NCBI GenBank assembly: GCA_964387645.1
Contig: CAYLYM010000004.1
Coordinates: 1 to 64,000 of the forward strand
Length of the DNA stretch: 64,000 nt
Direction: 5' to 3'
Source of the DNA: CAYLYM01 sp964387645
Lineage (GTDB): Bacteria; Calditrichota; Calditrichia; RBG-13-44-9
This document shows positions 20,901 to 28,880 of the stretch, in pieces. Positions within the stretch are counted from its first letter, which is position 1. Each line of letters begins with the position of its first letter. Both the position numbers and the translations under genes were made by a program. Under the pieces are notes generated by a model. The model ran no database searches, had not been told where the DNA came from, and saw only the letters and a list, made by a program, of their open reading frames with translations.

Positions 20901-23453
20901 TCGCAGGTACCAACTGAAATCTATCGCAAGACACTTACTACTCTTGAATCGATGCTTGCGCAAATTGAAGCCACTGAAGAAACGCTAAAAGCCAAAGAAC
21001 CAGAGACTACTGCTATAACTGAAGAGCAAAAAGTCCTAGAACCCTCTAAACAAGTATTGGATGCATTTATTCAAGAATCCCGGGAATATTTGGAAGATAT
21101 CAATTTCTTATTAATGAAAATAGAAAAAGATCCTGAGAATAAAGAACTTTCGCATCATCTAATGCGCAGTTTACACACCTTAAAGGGTTCAGCAGCGATG
21201 GTCTATCAAGAACCCATAGAAAAATTAGCCCATTTAAGTGAAGATATCATTGAAAAGTTTAATGAAAAAGATGAGGCCATATCACAAGAAGCAATAGATT
21301 TATTATTTGAGACGGTAGATGAGATCGAATTTATTGTAGATGCTTTAGCCAGTGGAGTAAAAGGGAAGACAAAAAATTACCAAGAGTTATTAAAGAAACT
21401 AAAAACTTTCTACACTGAAAGTTTTCGCGCCGCAACCGTTCCCATTGAAGAACATGAAGAGAAGATCATTCCGGTTTCTGAAGCAGAGAAGGAAGAAAAA
21501 AAAGAATTTCTTTCTATTACAGATACTTTAGAAAAATTACGACCAGCCCCAAAAGATGCTTATGTAAGATTACATGTAAAACAGATGGACAAATTGTTAA
21601 ACGAAGCAGCAGAATTGGTTATCAACCATACACAATTAAAAACACAGATTGATAAATTTAAAAATTATTTGCCACGCATTGAAATGGGAAGCAAAAATTT
21701 ACAAAACATTTTGTGGTACCTGGAAACAATCATTAATGAGGAGCAGCGGATAATTGAGGTAACCCAACCTTACATTCAGAGTAATCCTTCAATAGAACAA
21801 TTTCAGAAAAATCAATTGGATAATATAAAACGTTCCCTTCACAATCTTAGAGTAATCTACAACGATATAGTTCAAGTTGCCCAGGGAATCAAAGAATCCA
21901 GCAAGATGTATGAAGAACAAGTGCACAAGGTTACCCAATTGAGCACACACATTCATGAAGAGATCATGCAAGCTCGATTGGTACCTATTGCCATACTATT
22001 CCAACGTTTCCACAGACCCTTACGAGACTTGGCCCATAAGAACAAGAAAAAGATTATACTTTATACTGAAGGCGAAAACACTGAATTAGATCGTGTTTTA
22101 ATTGAAGAACTCTATGAACCACTACTTCACATCTTACGAAATGCTATTGATCATGGTATTGAATCTCCAGAAGAGCGAATTTTAAAAGGTAAACCTAAAG
22201 AAGGACTCATTAAAATCAAGGCCAGACAGGAACGAAACTTTGTCAACATTGAAGTTGAAGATGACGGTAGAGGAATCGATATAGAGAAAGTTCGAAAAAA
22301 AGCTGTGGAGATGGGGTTACTGGATGCCAGAGAAAGTGATAAATTGACCGATTCCGAAATTTTTGAATATTTAACATATCCAGGTTTTTCCACCGCTGAT
22401 ACTACGACAACTATAAGCGGACGGGGAGTAGGTTTAGATGTGGTACGAAATCAAATACAAAAAATTAAAGGAGATATTCGTATATATTCTGAAAAAGATA
22501 AAGGCACCCGTATTTTAATAAGAGTTCCAATCTCACTTACTGTAACCCAGGCCATGTTGGTAGAAGTGTCGGATCATATTTATGCCATTCCACTTTTGCA
22601 AGTAGAAGAAACAATTAAAATCACTATAAGAGATTTAGAATTGCACAATGGAATCTACTATATTCGACACCGGGGAAATCAAATTCCTGTTATATATATG
22701 GCCAACTTATTGCAAATCAGGGGTATGAAGAGAAGGCCAGTTTCAATCGTGGGGGAATATCCGGTGATTATTGTGCAGGACGAAGGTATTAAAGTTGCTC
22801 TGTTAATGGACAAAATCGTGCATAGAGAAGAAATTTTAATTAAATCTCTAGGTAAAAGTTTAAGGCGAGTTCATTATATTGCAGGTGGATCTGTATTAGC
22901 CGACGGCAAAGTAGTATTAGTTCTGGATGTTCCACAAATTGTTAAAGAAGCATACCGGTTAAAAGAGACAAAAGCTGCATTAAAATCTGAAGATTTGACA
23001 GATAAAGATACAGCCTTAACAGGACCACCATTAGCCGAGGCCAGATCAAAAAGATTGGGTCAGATAATCGAGAACCGTTATCCGAACGTCCTGGTTGTAG
23101 ACGATTCTCTTAGCATACGAAAATTTCTGGCGGGAATACTGAAAGAAAAAGGTTACGAAGTTGAGATGGCTAAAAACGGATACGATGCCCTGGAAAAGAT
23201 GAATCAGAGAAATTTTGACCTGATTATTACCGATCTGGAAATGCCTCATCTTTCCGGGTATGAACTAATTGAACAAATTCGGACAAATACGCGTTGGGAC
23301 AATCTCCCAATTATTGTCCTAACTGGTCGCGCTAGTAAACATATTCAGCAACTGACAATGAACTTAGGGGCAGATGAATTTATCATTAAACCCTTTAAAG
23401 AAAATGAACTTATCGAAAAAATTGAAAAGTTCGTTCAAGTAAAAAATAAATAA
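17991..23453 (+). CDS. Hybrid CheA-type histidine kinase with multiple Hpt domains and C-terminal receiver (ChpA-like)
   Basis: Central kinase of the operon, 1820 residues. Three Hpt domains carry candidate phosphohistidines His741 (THTLKGSAQ), His914 (VHEVRAAAK) and His1062 (LHTLKGSAAM). The first 700 residues look like helical Hpt-type bundles without the histidine, for example MKDLGKIHKYSG near 330. A dimerisation region lies near 1240-1340. The ATPase domain has the N-box with Asn1384, DDGRG at 1424-1428 and GRGVGLD at 1477-1483. A CheW-like domain covers about 1505-1640. The C-terminal receiver has Asp1704-Asp1705, phosphoacceptor Asp1748 and Lys1800. This layout is that of Pseudomonas ChpA and cyanobacterial hybrid CheA in pilus control. 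AGGGA precedes the ATG. Confidence 0.93.
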   Translation: MNYTHPVDFETFYFMSLLECIKKEATNKYSGSLLENLNNFTEFLLYDQDPLTKIEELAKIKDTSDISIFFFDLLDNMRKTTPEDAFEKIPEYTSTFLDMFKELAKDLSWQNNVMEKISIELTGTGETLAFSDFIFHEIKTILLEKFEKEKPEATSLLKNYFEKITNENHLKKHNDIFRNVNKIKPLIELIESFFPEQWITVDLNVYIQDFYKKIEHLAESFIHLADSDFEIFQKYCLGETIPAKKTTETIEELDQMVQSARQFKEKKRTKSKLTEEDQQLRFLLREYLIHEFESLNTEIKLGIFELNKNPADNEKQKLILNNIKIMKDLGKIHKYSGIEEINEEIYKFLENYLPKNQQWTDESIQAIEKLCKGFVKYIDLVLNDKEAEGRALLNESKEIFLNSLKTPEEKPTSISLVDKDNITQIFSDVNSRYLKQLLNQFQNLITQDDKSKFARKIIAHLDHLKFWYNIFKLQKQAEISQILLTSFNDPRSWDHLIEQKNIVQKILTTLSDDLFTTEENEWIDLIEKFQASVTFKETEEAVSIEESLEAYCDVTLRYLDKILESLKNEQIDAESTFQEKLESNIQQILENSYFIKNKNLQKLWDFILKKLRESVNLNCEQKESFRKKLIPIFEKISKNVSELPNTFDTEELIEQINQQFELAQSEKVEVTKDKEEAKIDHIPDSVEENIPPREAFVDEELKSVFKKESLKYLDDIYEHLNSLKKNLTNRDALFGLGNITHTLKGSAQMLSQHHIAEIAGPLEDLVDLIGEGNVQINQDFLTLYEAAVDLIKQRLDVPETDASKILKDINDYIEKYSISVAPSEVSEKIAEEATTSDYIEEIVKEEELTEKEEAEKEEIKEEAIVKLSESDPELLEIFRNETQADLDEIEKNLTLIEKFTYDKKTIQTLDQAVHEVRAAAKMLGFSEIGTVMDKMEQTIEGLAKKEIADWSEYIPPLRKSIQVVRDLSEKSQVPTEIYRKTLTTLESMLAQIEATEETLKAKEPETTAITEEQKVLEPSKQVLDAFIQESREYLEDINFLLMKIEKDPENKELSHHLMRSLHTLKGSAAMVYQEPIEKLAHLSEDIIEKFNEKDEAISQEAIDLLFETVDEIEFIVDALASGVKGKTKNYQELLKKLKTFYTESFRAATVPIEEHEEKIIPVSEAEKEEKKEFLSITDTLEKLRPAPKDAYVRLHVKQMDKLLNEAAELVINHTQLKTQIDKFKNYLPRIEMGSKNLQNILWYLETIINEEQRIIEVTQPYIQSNPSIEQFQKNQLDNIKRSLHNLRVIYNDIVQVAQGIKESSKMYEEQVHKVTQLSTHIHEEIMQARLVPIAILFQRFHRPLRDLAHKNKKKIILYTEGENTELDRVLIEELYEPLLHILRNAIDHGIESPEERILKGKPKEGLIKIKARQERNFVNIEVEDDGRGIDIEKVRKKAVEMGLLDARESDKLTDSEIFEYLTYPGFSTADTTTTISGRGVGLDVVRNQIQKIKGDIRIYSEKDKGTRILIRVPISLTVTQAMLVEVSDHIYAIPLLQVEETIKITIRDLELHNGIYYIRHRGNQIPVIYMANLLQIRGMKRRPVSIVGEYPVIIVQDEGIKVALLMDKIVHREEILIKSLGKSLRRVHYIAGGSVLADGKVVLVLDVPQIVKEAYRLKETKAALKSEDLTDKDTALTGPPLAEARSKRLGQIIENRYPNVLVVDDSLSIRKFLAGILKEKGYEVEMAKNGYDALEKMNQRNFDLIITDLEMPHLSGYELIEQIRTNTRWDNLPIIVLTGRASKHIQQLTMNLGADEFIIKPFKENELIEKIEKFVQVKNK

Positions 23454-23487
23454 TTCTTGATAATTGCCCATAAGGAACTATAGTTTT

Positions 23488-23526
23488 AAAAGGTGGCGTA
23501 CTAAAATAAAGAACGTCACCTTTTTT
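23488..23526 (+). terminator. Intrinsic terminator of the chemosensory operon
   Basis: An 11-bp stem (AAAGGTGGCGT at 23488-23498 with ACGTCACCTTT at 23513-23523, one G-T pair), a 14-base loop and a T-run overlapping the stem end at 23521-23526. It lies 35 bases after the kinase stop codon. Confidence 0.85.
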
Positions 23527-23714
23527 CATTTATGTCGAAAAGCCCCAAATAGATTAGTGAAGGAATTGTACATTACCATCTTACTGTTTTGGCTTTTATA
23601 TAGAAATATTTTAAAATTTTAATTATATTTTAAATCTAGAGAGAATAAACTTTATGAAAGATGAGAGATTCAATTATTAAAAATATGTCAAATTAACCTG
23701 ATTAAAAAGGACAC

Positions 23715-25094
23715 ATGTTTTCAGTCATTCCTTTATTAGCCTTAATTTTCCTATCATTACCTCTTTATGCCCAACATTATTTTTCAGGTTCAATTAAAAG
23801 AGACACACGCTGGACAGGAGACATTTACATTAACGGAGACGTGACCATTCATCATGGAGTCATCTTATCTATAGAAGGGGGAAGCCGAATTTTTTTCAAA
23901 CCTAAAACTGACAAAATGAAGTCGGGTATTGATAAAGAAAGAGCAGAAATTATAGTTTATGGAACTCTTCTGGCCAGAGGAGCAAATGAACAAACACCTA
24001 TAATCTTCACTTCTGAATCTCAACAAGCCCAGATGAATGATTGGTATGGAATTATTATTAAAAATTTATACGATACTTCAATTTTAGAGAATTGCATAAT
24101 TGAGTATGCCTATAAGGGCATTACTTGTTATGGCAGTTCACCTTTGATTACTAAAAGTCAGATTAGGTTCAATTATAATTCTGGAATAAGCTGTGAGGTT
24201 CGTGCCACATCTCAAATTAACCAATGTGTTGTGATGGAAAATGGATTCGCTGGAATTAATTGTGAATTAGCCGCCGCACCAAAAATTAGTGAAACAATCA
24301 TAACACAAAATAAATATGGCGTTGTTATATTTAGCCGATCAGAACCAGATCTTGGGCGTTATCCTCCTATCGAAGGAAAAAGTATTGGTAAAAATCACAT
24401 ATTTAACAATTTTGATTTCGATATCTATAACCACTCAGTTAAAAATATTTATGCTCAAAATAACTTCTGGAATACAAGCAATTCAAATGAAATCCGATTT
24501 TCAATTTATGATGACTTAGAGAATCCATCATCTGGCCATGTGATATTTGAACCGATATTTTTAAGAAAAAAAAAGAATAAACTCTCTGTCCCTTCAATTA
24601 CTATTCATAAACAAAAAAAATTTATTTCTAACCAAACATCATCTGATACATTTCAAAAAACAGGCGTTTTTAAAAACCAACAAATGACTGAGCAACCCCA
24701 AATACTACCTTCTATTCAAAGAAGCGGATCTACCCCGGCTAGTGAAATAATTAAAAACGTTTGGGAAACAGATTATGCATTTCAACTCATATCCAGAAAG
24801 GAAAATATAAAATCTGTGAAAAAAGAATCAAATACTGACGGTACTATCCTTGAAATCTTTGCTGATGCTACCAAGCGAGAATATTTTCGATGCATTAAAT
24901 CTGCATATACAAGCAAATATTTTAAGACAGACATAAAAAGGAATGTTCATTTTGAAAAAATAACAGATCCCTACAGAAAAATTGCGGATTACCATGTTTT
25001 CACTCAGCCGACAAGTTTTTCACCAACTCAGTACTGGAAGCATCGAATAAATATCACTAAACCTCGAGAATATCATCGCAAGACGGTAAAATAA
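23715..25094 (+). CDS. Exported right-handed beta-helix protein with unassigned C-terminal region
   Basis: Predicted secreted or surface protein, 459 residues. Residues 1-20 form a signal peptide with a likely cleavage site after LYAQ. Residues 20-285 contain parallel beta-helix repeats typical of right-handed beta-helix and NosD-like proteins: a GDVTIHHGVILSIEGG-style first turn, the WYGIII capping block, then repeated short strands with Asn/Ser turns (ENCIIEYAYKGI, NQCVVMENGFAGI, SETIITQNKYGV). No catalytic residues of pectate lyases are evident. Residues 290-459 are basic and polar and match nothing I recognise. AAGGACAC precedes the ATG. The deoxynucleoside kinase gene follows closely on the same strand, probably by chance of neighbourhood. 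Confidence 0.78.
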   Translation: MFSVIPLLALIFLSLPLYAQHYFSGSIKRDTRWTGDIYINGDVTIHHGVILSIEGGSRIFFKPKTDKMKSGIDKERAEIIVYGTLLARGANEQTPIIFTSESQQAQMNDWYGIIIKNLYDTSILENCIIEYAYKGITCYGSSPLITKSQIRFNYNSGISCEVRATSQINQCVVMENGFAGINCELAAAPKISETIITQNKYGVVIFSRSEPDLGRYPPIEGKSIGKNHIFNNFDFDIYNHSVKNIYAQNNFWNTSNSNEIRFSIYDDLENPSSGHVIFEPIFLRKKKNKLSVPSITIHKQKKFISNQTSSDTFQKTGVFKNQQMTEQPQILPSIQRSGSTPASEIIKNVWETDYAFQLISRKENIKSVKKESNTDGTILEIFADATKREYFRCIKSAYTSKYFKTDIKRNVHFEKITDPYRKIADYHVFTQPTSFSPTQYWKHRINITKPREYHRKTVK

Positions 25095-25138
25095 AAGATT
25101 GTTGAAAGATTTTGTTTAAAAATGAGCAACCTATAGTT

Positions 25139-25765
25139 ATGAGAAAAAAGAAAAAATATCTAATTGGAATTGCTGGTAATATTGGCGTTGGGAAAACCAC
25201 CTTGACAAGAAATTTAGCAGAAAGGCTCGGATGGAAGGCCTATTACGAAAGTGTGATCGATAATCCTTACCTTGACGATTTTTACCGCGACATGAGACGA
25301 TGGAGTTTTAACTTACAAATTTATTTTTTAGCCCATCGCTTCCGTGCTCAAAAAGAAATAGCTGATTCTGATTTTTCTGCTATTCAAGACAGAACAATTT
25401 ATGAAGATGTTGAGATATTTGCCCGTTCTCTTTATGAGCAAGGTTATATGAGCGAACGTGATCATAAAACATATAGAGAGCTATTTTATGATATGATATC
25501 CTTTTTACCAAAACCTGATTTAATTATCTATCTAAAAGCTTCTGTAAAAACACTTCTGAGGCGTATAAAAATGAGGGGAAGAAATTTTGAAAAAACTATT
25601 TCTCCAGATTATATCGAATATTTAAATCACGCATACGAGCGTTGGATTAGAGAAGCAAAAGAGTTTCAAAACATTTTGACCATTGATGCAGATAAAGTCA
25701 ATTTCTTAAGAGAAAATGATAAATTTGAAAAACTGGTACAAACTATCCGTGAACTCTGTCCATAA
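25139..25765 (+). CDS. Deoxynucleoside kinase (deoxyguanosine/deoxyadenosine kinase family)
   Basis: Salvages deoxynucleosides by phosphorylating them with ATP. It belongs to the dNK/dGK/dCK family. With the ATG at 25139 it has 208 residues. The P-loop GNIGVGKTT sits at about residues 13-21. The DR-containing substrate block (QDRTIYEDVEIFA) lies near 84-96 and the arginine-rich lid (RRIKMRGRNFEKT) near 143-155. An upstream TTG at 25112 would add nine residues. Neither start has a strong ribosome site, and the shorter form begins like other family members. The exact base preference cannot be read from sequence. Its end overlaps the next gene by 50 bases. Confidence 0.88.
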   Translation: MRKKKKYLIGIAGNIGVGKTTLTRNLAERLGWKAYYESVIDNPYLDDFYRDMRRWSFNLQIYFLAHRFRAQKEIADSDFSAIQDRTIYEDVEIFARSLYEQGYMSERDHKTYRELFYDMISFLPKPDLIIYLKASVKTLLRRIKMRGRNFEKTISPDYIEYLNHAYERWIREAKEFQNILTIDADKVNFLRENDKFEKLVQTIRELCP

Positions 25766-27077
25766 AAAAAACATTATCTTTATTAGCTATTACTTCCCTC
25801 CAATGGGAGGTGGTGGTGTCCAACGAATCCTAAAATTTCTGAAATTCTGGGATTATCAAAATTACAATGTTTATATATTGACTGTAAAACGTAGTTATGT
25901 TTATGCAGAAGACCATGAATTAATTGCTGAAATTCCACCTCATGTACAGACTTTTGCGACATCTTCTCTCGATCCATTCCGTGTACTTTATTTTTTTAAG
26001 AAATTCTTCGAAAAAAAATCTCTAAATAATCAAAGTAAGAAAAAGGAAAGTGGACAATTTTTGAGAAAAATATCCGGAATATTCTTTATTCCAGATAGTC
26101 GTATTTTATGGCTTCCCTTTGCTCTTTACCAGATGTGGAAAATCAACCGCAAGGTAAGAATGGACCTGATCATTGGAACAATGCCGCCTTTTACAACAGG
26201 AATAATTGCTACGCTGGCGAAAATTACATTAAGAATCCCATATTTATTGGATTTCCGTGACGCCTGGACTAATAATCCCTATCTGCCAAAAATTTCTATC
26301 ATCCATAATTATCTACAATACCGGCTGGAAAAATTTGCTTTAAAAAACGCATCGGGAGTCATTTTTGTAAATCCCAAACTTCAATCGTACTATTTGCATC
26401 GTTACCCTCTTCTCAGAAAAAAACCAACCATTACCATTCGCAATGGATTCGATCCTGATGATTTCTCAAATGCCATGACTACCGTCTTAAATGGAGATCA
26501 CAAACCATTCAAAATTGCAGTGATGGGAACAGTATATTCTCAGGGAAATTCTCCTTTTCCTCTTCTTAAGGCAGTCACTTCCTTAATAAAATCTGGCAAG
26601 TTAAAACCAGAGCAAATCCGTCTGGTGTTTATTGGTAAATGGGCCAGTAATTTTTTAAAAAAAGCACAGACCCTAGAAATAAATTCCATTCTGGAATGGA
26701 TAAATTATCTTCCACACAAAAAAGCTTTACAGATGGCTCAAAATATGGACGCATTGGCTTTAGCCGTTGAAGATGATAAAACGGGAGCTGAAAACATTAC
26801 ACCTGGAAGAATCTATGAGTACCTTTATTTGAGAAAACCAATTCTGGCTATATGTCCGATTCAAAGTGATTTAGCCTGGTTAATAAGAACACATCACGCT
26901 GGCAAAGCCATCGCTTATTCTGACATCGAATCAATTGAAGAAACTTTACTATCCTGGATAAATTCTCATTCTCAATTGAACCGGGGTTTTACTTTCAGGG
27001 AAATAGAAAAATATCATAGAAAATTTCTTACCGAACAGTTGATGCATTTTACCAGACAGGTTTTGAACAATTCATAA
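25716..27077 (+). CDS. Glycosyltransferase, GT-B fold (family 4-like)
   Basis: A cytoplasmic or membrane-associated GT-B glycosyltransferase, 453 residues. The N-terminal half begins with the family-typical SYYFPPMGGGGVQR loop near residues 25-38. The C-terminal half has the Rossmann domain (KIAVMGTVYSQGN) and the nucleotide-sugar-binding region AENITPGRIYEYL, with Glu residues placed as in GT4 enzymes. Sugar donor and acceptor are unknown; envelope polysaccharide synthesis is likely. The ATG at 25716 follows TTAAGAG and lies inside the end of the kinase gene. A GTG at 25749 is an alternative start. No other glycan genes lie next to it. Confidence 0.82.
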   Translation: MINLKNWYKLSVNSVHKKNIIFISYYFPPMGGGGVQRILKFLKFWDYQNYNVYILTVKRSYVYAEDHELIAEIPPHVQTFATSSLDPFRVLYFFKKFFEKKSLNNQSKKKESGQFLRKISGIFFIPDSRILWLPFALYQMWKINRKVRMDLIIGTMPPFTTGIIATLAKITLRIPYLLDFRDAWTNNPYLPKISIIHNYLQYRLEKFALKNASGVIFVNPKLQSYYLHRYPLLRKKPTITIRNGFDPDDFSNAMTTVLNGDHKPFKIAVMGTVYSQGNSPFPLLKAVTSLIKSGKLKPEQIRLVFIGKWASNFLKKAQTLEINSILEWINYLPHKKALQMAQNMDALALAVEDDKTGAENITPGRIYEYLYLRKPILAICPIQSDLAWLIRTHHAGKAIAYSDIESIEETLLSWINSHSQLNRGFTFREIEKYHRKFLTEQLMHFTRQVLNNS

Positions 27078-27482
27078 TCTTTTACTTTTTCAAGAAATAG
27101 AACAAACACCTCTCTTTCTCAAAACGCTAAAATTTGTTTTATAATTTAAGTACTCACTCTAAAAGGATTTTTTAGCCACATAAAGTGGTGGGGAATAGTC
27201 TCCAATTTTTTAAAATTTTAAAGATTCTTCACTTCCTTGAAAAAGACATTTTTACAGATACTGCCTTTTTAGAGTGGACTCATTTATCAACCCAAAGAAC
27301 ATCGGTTTAAATCCATGCCAAAAATTAAAAAGGTTGATAACATTCGAACTTCTTTAAATGAAGATTCAACCAGTAGAAATGTATTGCCAGAATAATTTAG
27401 AGAATCGATCGTTGATAGAAATTCTATGGTGAGTATTTTTCTAATCCCGCTTAATCAATGCCTAAATTTGCTAATTCTGTAT
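27078..27482. other. Intergenic region with imperfect inverted repeat, between glycosyltransferase and glycosidase
   Basis: About 400 bases between converging genes. No supportable gene is present; reading frames are short and interrupted. The stretch contains a pair of inverted repeats at 27150-27166 and 27264-27281, listed separately. Runs of moderately biased sequence at 27260-27400 could be gene debris. No clean intrinsic terminator was found for either flanking gene. Confidence 0.45.
27150..27281. repeat. Imperfect terminal inverted repeats, possible MITE or decayed IS end
   Basis: The left copy, near 27150-27166, reads GTACTCACTCTAAAAGG. The right copy, 27264-27281, reads CCTTTTTAGAGTGGACTC. 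They share the palindromic core ACTCTAAAA / TTTTTAGAGT in inverted orientation and bound about 130 bases. A small internal hairpin (CCACATAAAGTGG) lies near 27176-27188. There is no transposase frame inside. Size and structure suit a small non-autonomous element or the two ends of a deleted insertion sequence. No target duplication was established. Confidence 0.35.
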
Positions 27483-28645
27483 TTAGTTTGCCAGTTTCAG
27501 TAGAAATTTTTGGACCAATTTTTTTTGACAGAGCTGACGATAAGAGAATAACACAAAACCCTTATCATTCAAAGCCAGAACTTGACTTATTTTACGAATA
27601 GTCTGTTCCTCGGATTGATTATATAAAGCTATACCAACTACATATCTATTTGTCGGAAGTTTACGATGATAAGTCTCCAGACGAGNNNNNNNNNNGAAGA
27701 ATCCGGAGAATAATTCATGGGTATGGCATAATCAATCCAGTTCTCATTTACCCATCGGTTCCAATCCTGATAATACTCCCAACGTGCTATAGCCATATCT
27801 GGTTTAACTGCAGCAGATAAAATTAAATTATTATTTTTAGTTTTAATTAATTTCGATATTTGAGCGATATAATCAGATAAGCCATCCATCAAATACTTTC
27901 GCCAATGAAAGAAAAATGATTCATATCCTTCCATACTGAATTTTTTTGCAAAGTTTTCAGGATTTTCTAAAAATTGCAATGGATTAATTGCATAGCGATG
28001 TCGAAAACCTTTAATAACTTCTGGATTCAAATCAAAATCCGAACCAGGAAATCGAATATAGTCAAGATGAATACCATCAACATTATAATTGTTTATGATA
28101 TCTTTGATTATTTTCAAAAAATACTTTTGAACTTCGGGATGAAGCGGAGAGAGATACAGACCTTCAATTCCTTCCTTTTTTATTGAATTTGGATAATCAC
28201 GTAACAAATCTTTTTGTCTTAAAGATCGGGCAATCCACCCTTTCTCCCTGTTAACAATATGATTCTTCTCTGTAGGAAGAGAATCCCGGCTCCAAACATA
28301 AAAGACATTCAACCATGCATGTACACGAATAGCAAATAGGTTTGCCTTTAGTAACAAATATTTTAAAGGATCAAAATTCATATTTTGTAACTCTCTGGCT
28401 AAGGGTTCATATTTGCTTAAATAATAAGCATCGCCCCGCCCACGCACTTGCACAAAAAGGTCTGTTATCTTTAATTTTCTTGCGAATTCAATTAAATTAT
28501 CAATAGATTCTTGAGAAACAATTGAATGACGGACAACCCATAAACCACGAATTTTATCACCGTCTGAAGCAAAGCCTTTAACAATACTGACCAATAAAAT
28601 AAAACAGATAAAAGTTTTATATTTATTATTAAATAAAATTCTCAT
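27483..28645 (-). CDS. GHL10/DUF187-family glycoside hydrolase-like exported protein, interrupted by assembly gap
   Basis: Exported protein of the GHL10 (DUF187) glycosidase family. A signal peptide covers about residues 1-27. The family core follows: RGLWVVRHSI near 32, FVQVRGRGDAYY near 62, DGIHLDYIRFP near 192 with the candidate acidic residue, and AIPMNYSPDS near 306-316. The ten-N gap at 27686-27695 then shifts the frame, so a naive reading ends at 27638. In the next frame the sequence continues as RLETYHRKLPTNRYVVG, passes VGIALYNQS and FVLFSYRQL as homologues do, and stops at 27483. The gene is therefore probably intact, and the true gap length should equal 2 modulo 3, not 10. Substrate unknown. 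Confidence 0.82.
27686..27695. other. Assembly gap (ten N)
   Basis: Exactly ten unresolved bases, the usual placeholder for a scaffold gap of unknown size. It lies inside the GHL10-family gene and breaks its reading frame. Confidence 0.99.
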
Positions 28646-28829
28646 ATTTTTTATTAATTATTTGGAAAAAATTAAATACTTCCACCAACACATTTTAACA
28701 TTAATTAATATGTTTTGACTTTCAAAAAGTGAAAATAAACATGATCAAAATTAAATAGACAATATAGATATTTTTATTAATTTAAAGTTTTAATCCTTTC
28801 AAAAAATACTTAAAAATAGCGATGTACAT

Positions 28830-28857
28830 AAAAAAAGCGCCCTTATATGAGAGCGCT
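28830..28857 (-). terminator. Intrinsic terminator of the ribosomal-protein supercluster
   Basis: Read on the minus strand: an 8-bp stem (AGCGCTCT with AGGGCGCT, one wobble pair), a 6-base loop (CATATA) and a run of seven T. Plus-strand arms are 28836-28843 and 28850-28857. It lies 23 bases after the rplQ stop and should end the 31-kb transcript group. Confidence 0.88.
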
Positions 28858-28880
28858 ATAAGAATAAATTATTAAATCGA

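Noticed and set aside
27638..27685. Tail of the glycosidase as read straight through the N run
   Set aside because: Artefact of the ten-N placeholder; another frame gives family-like sequence to 27483.
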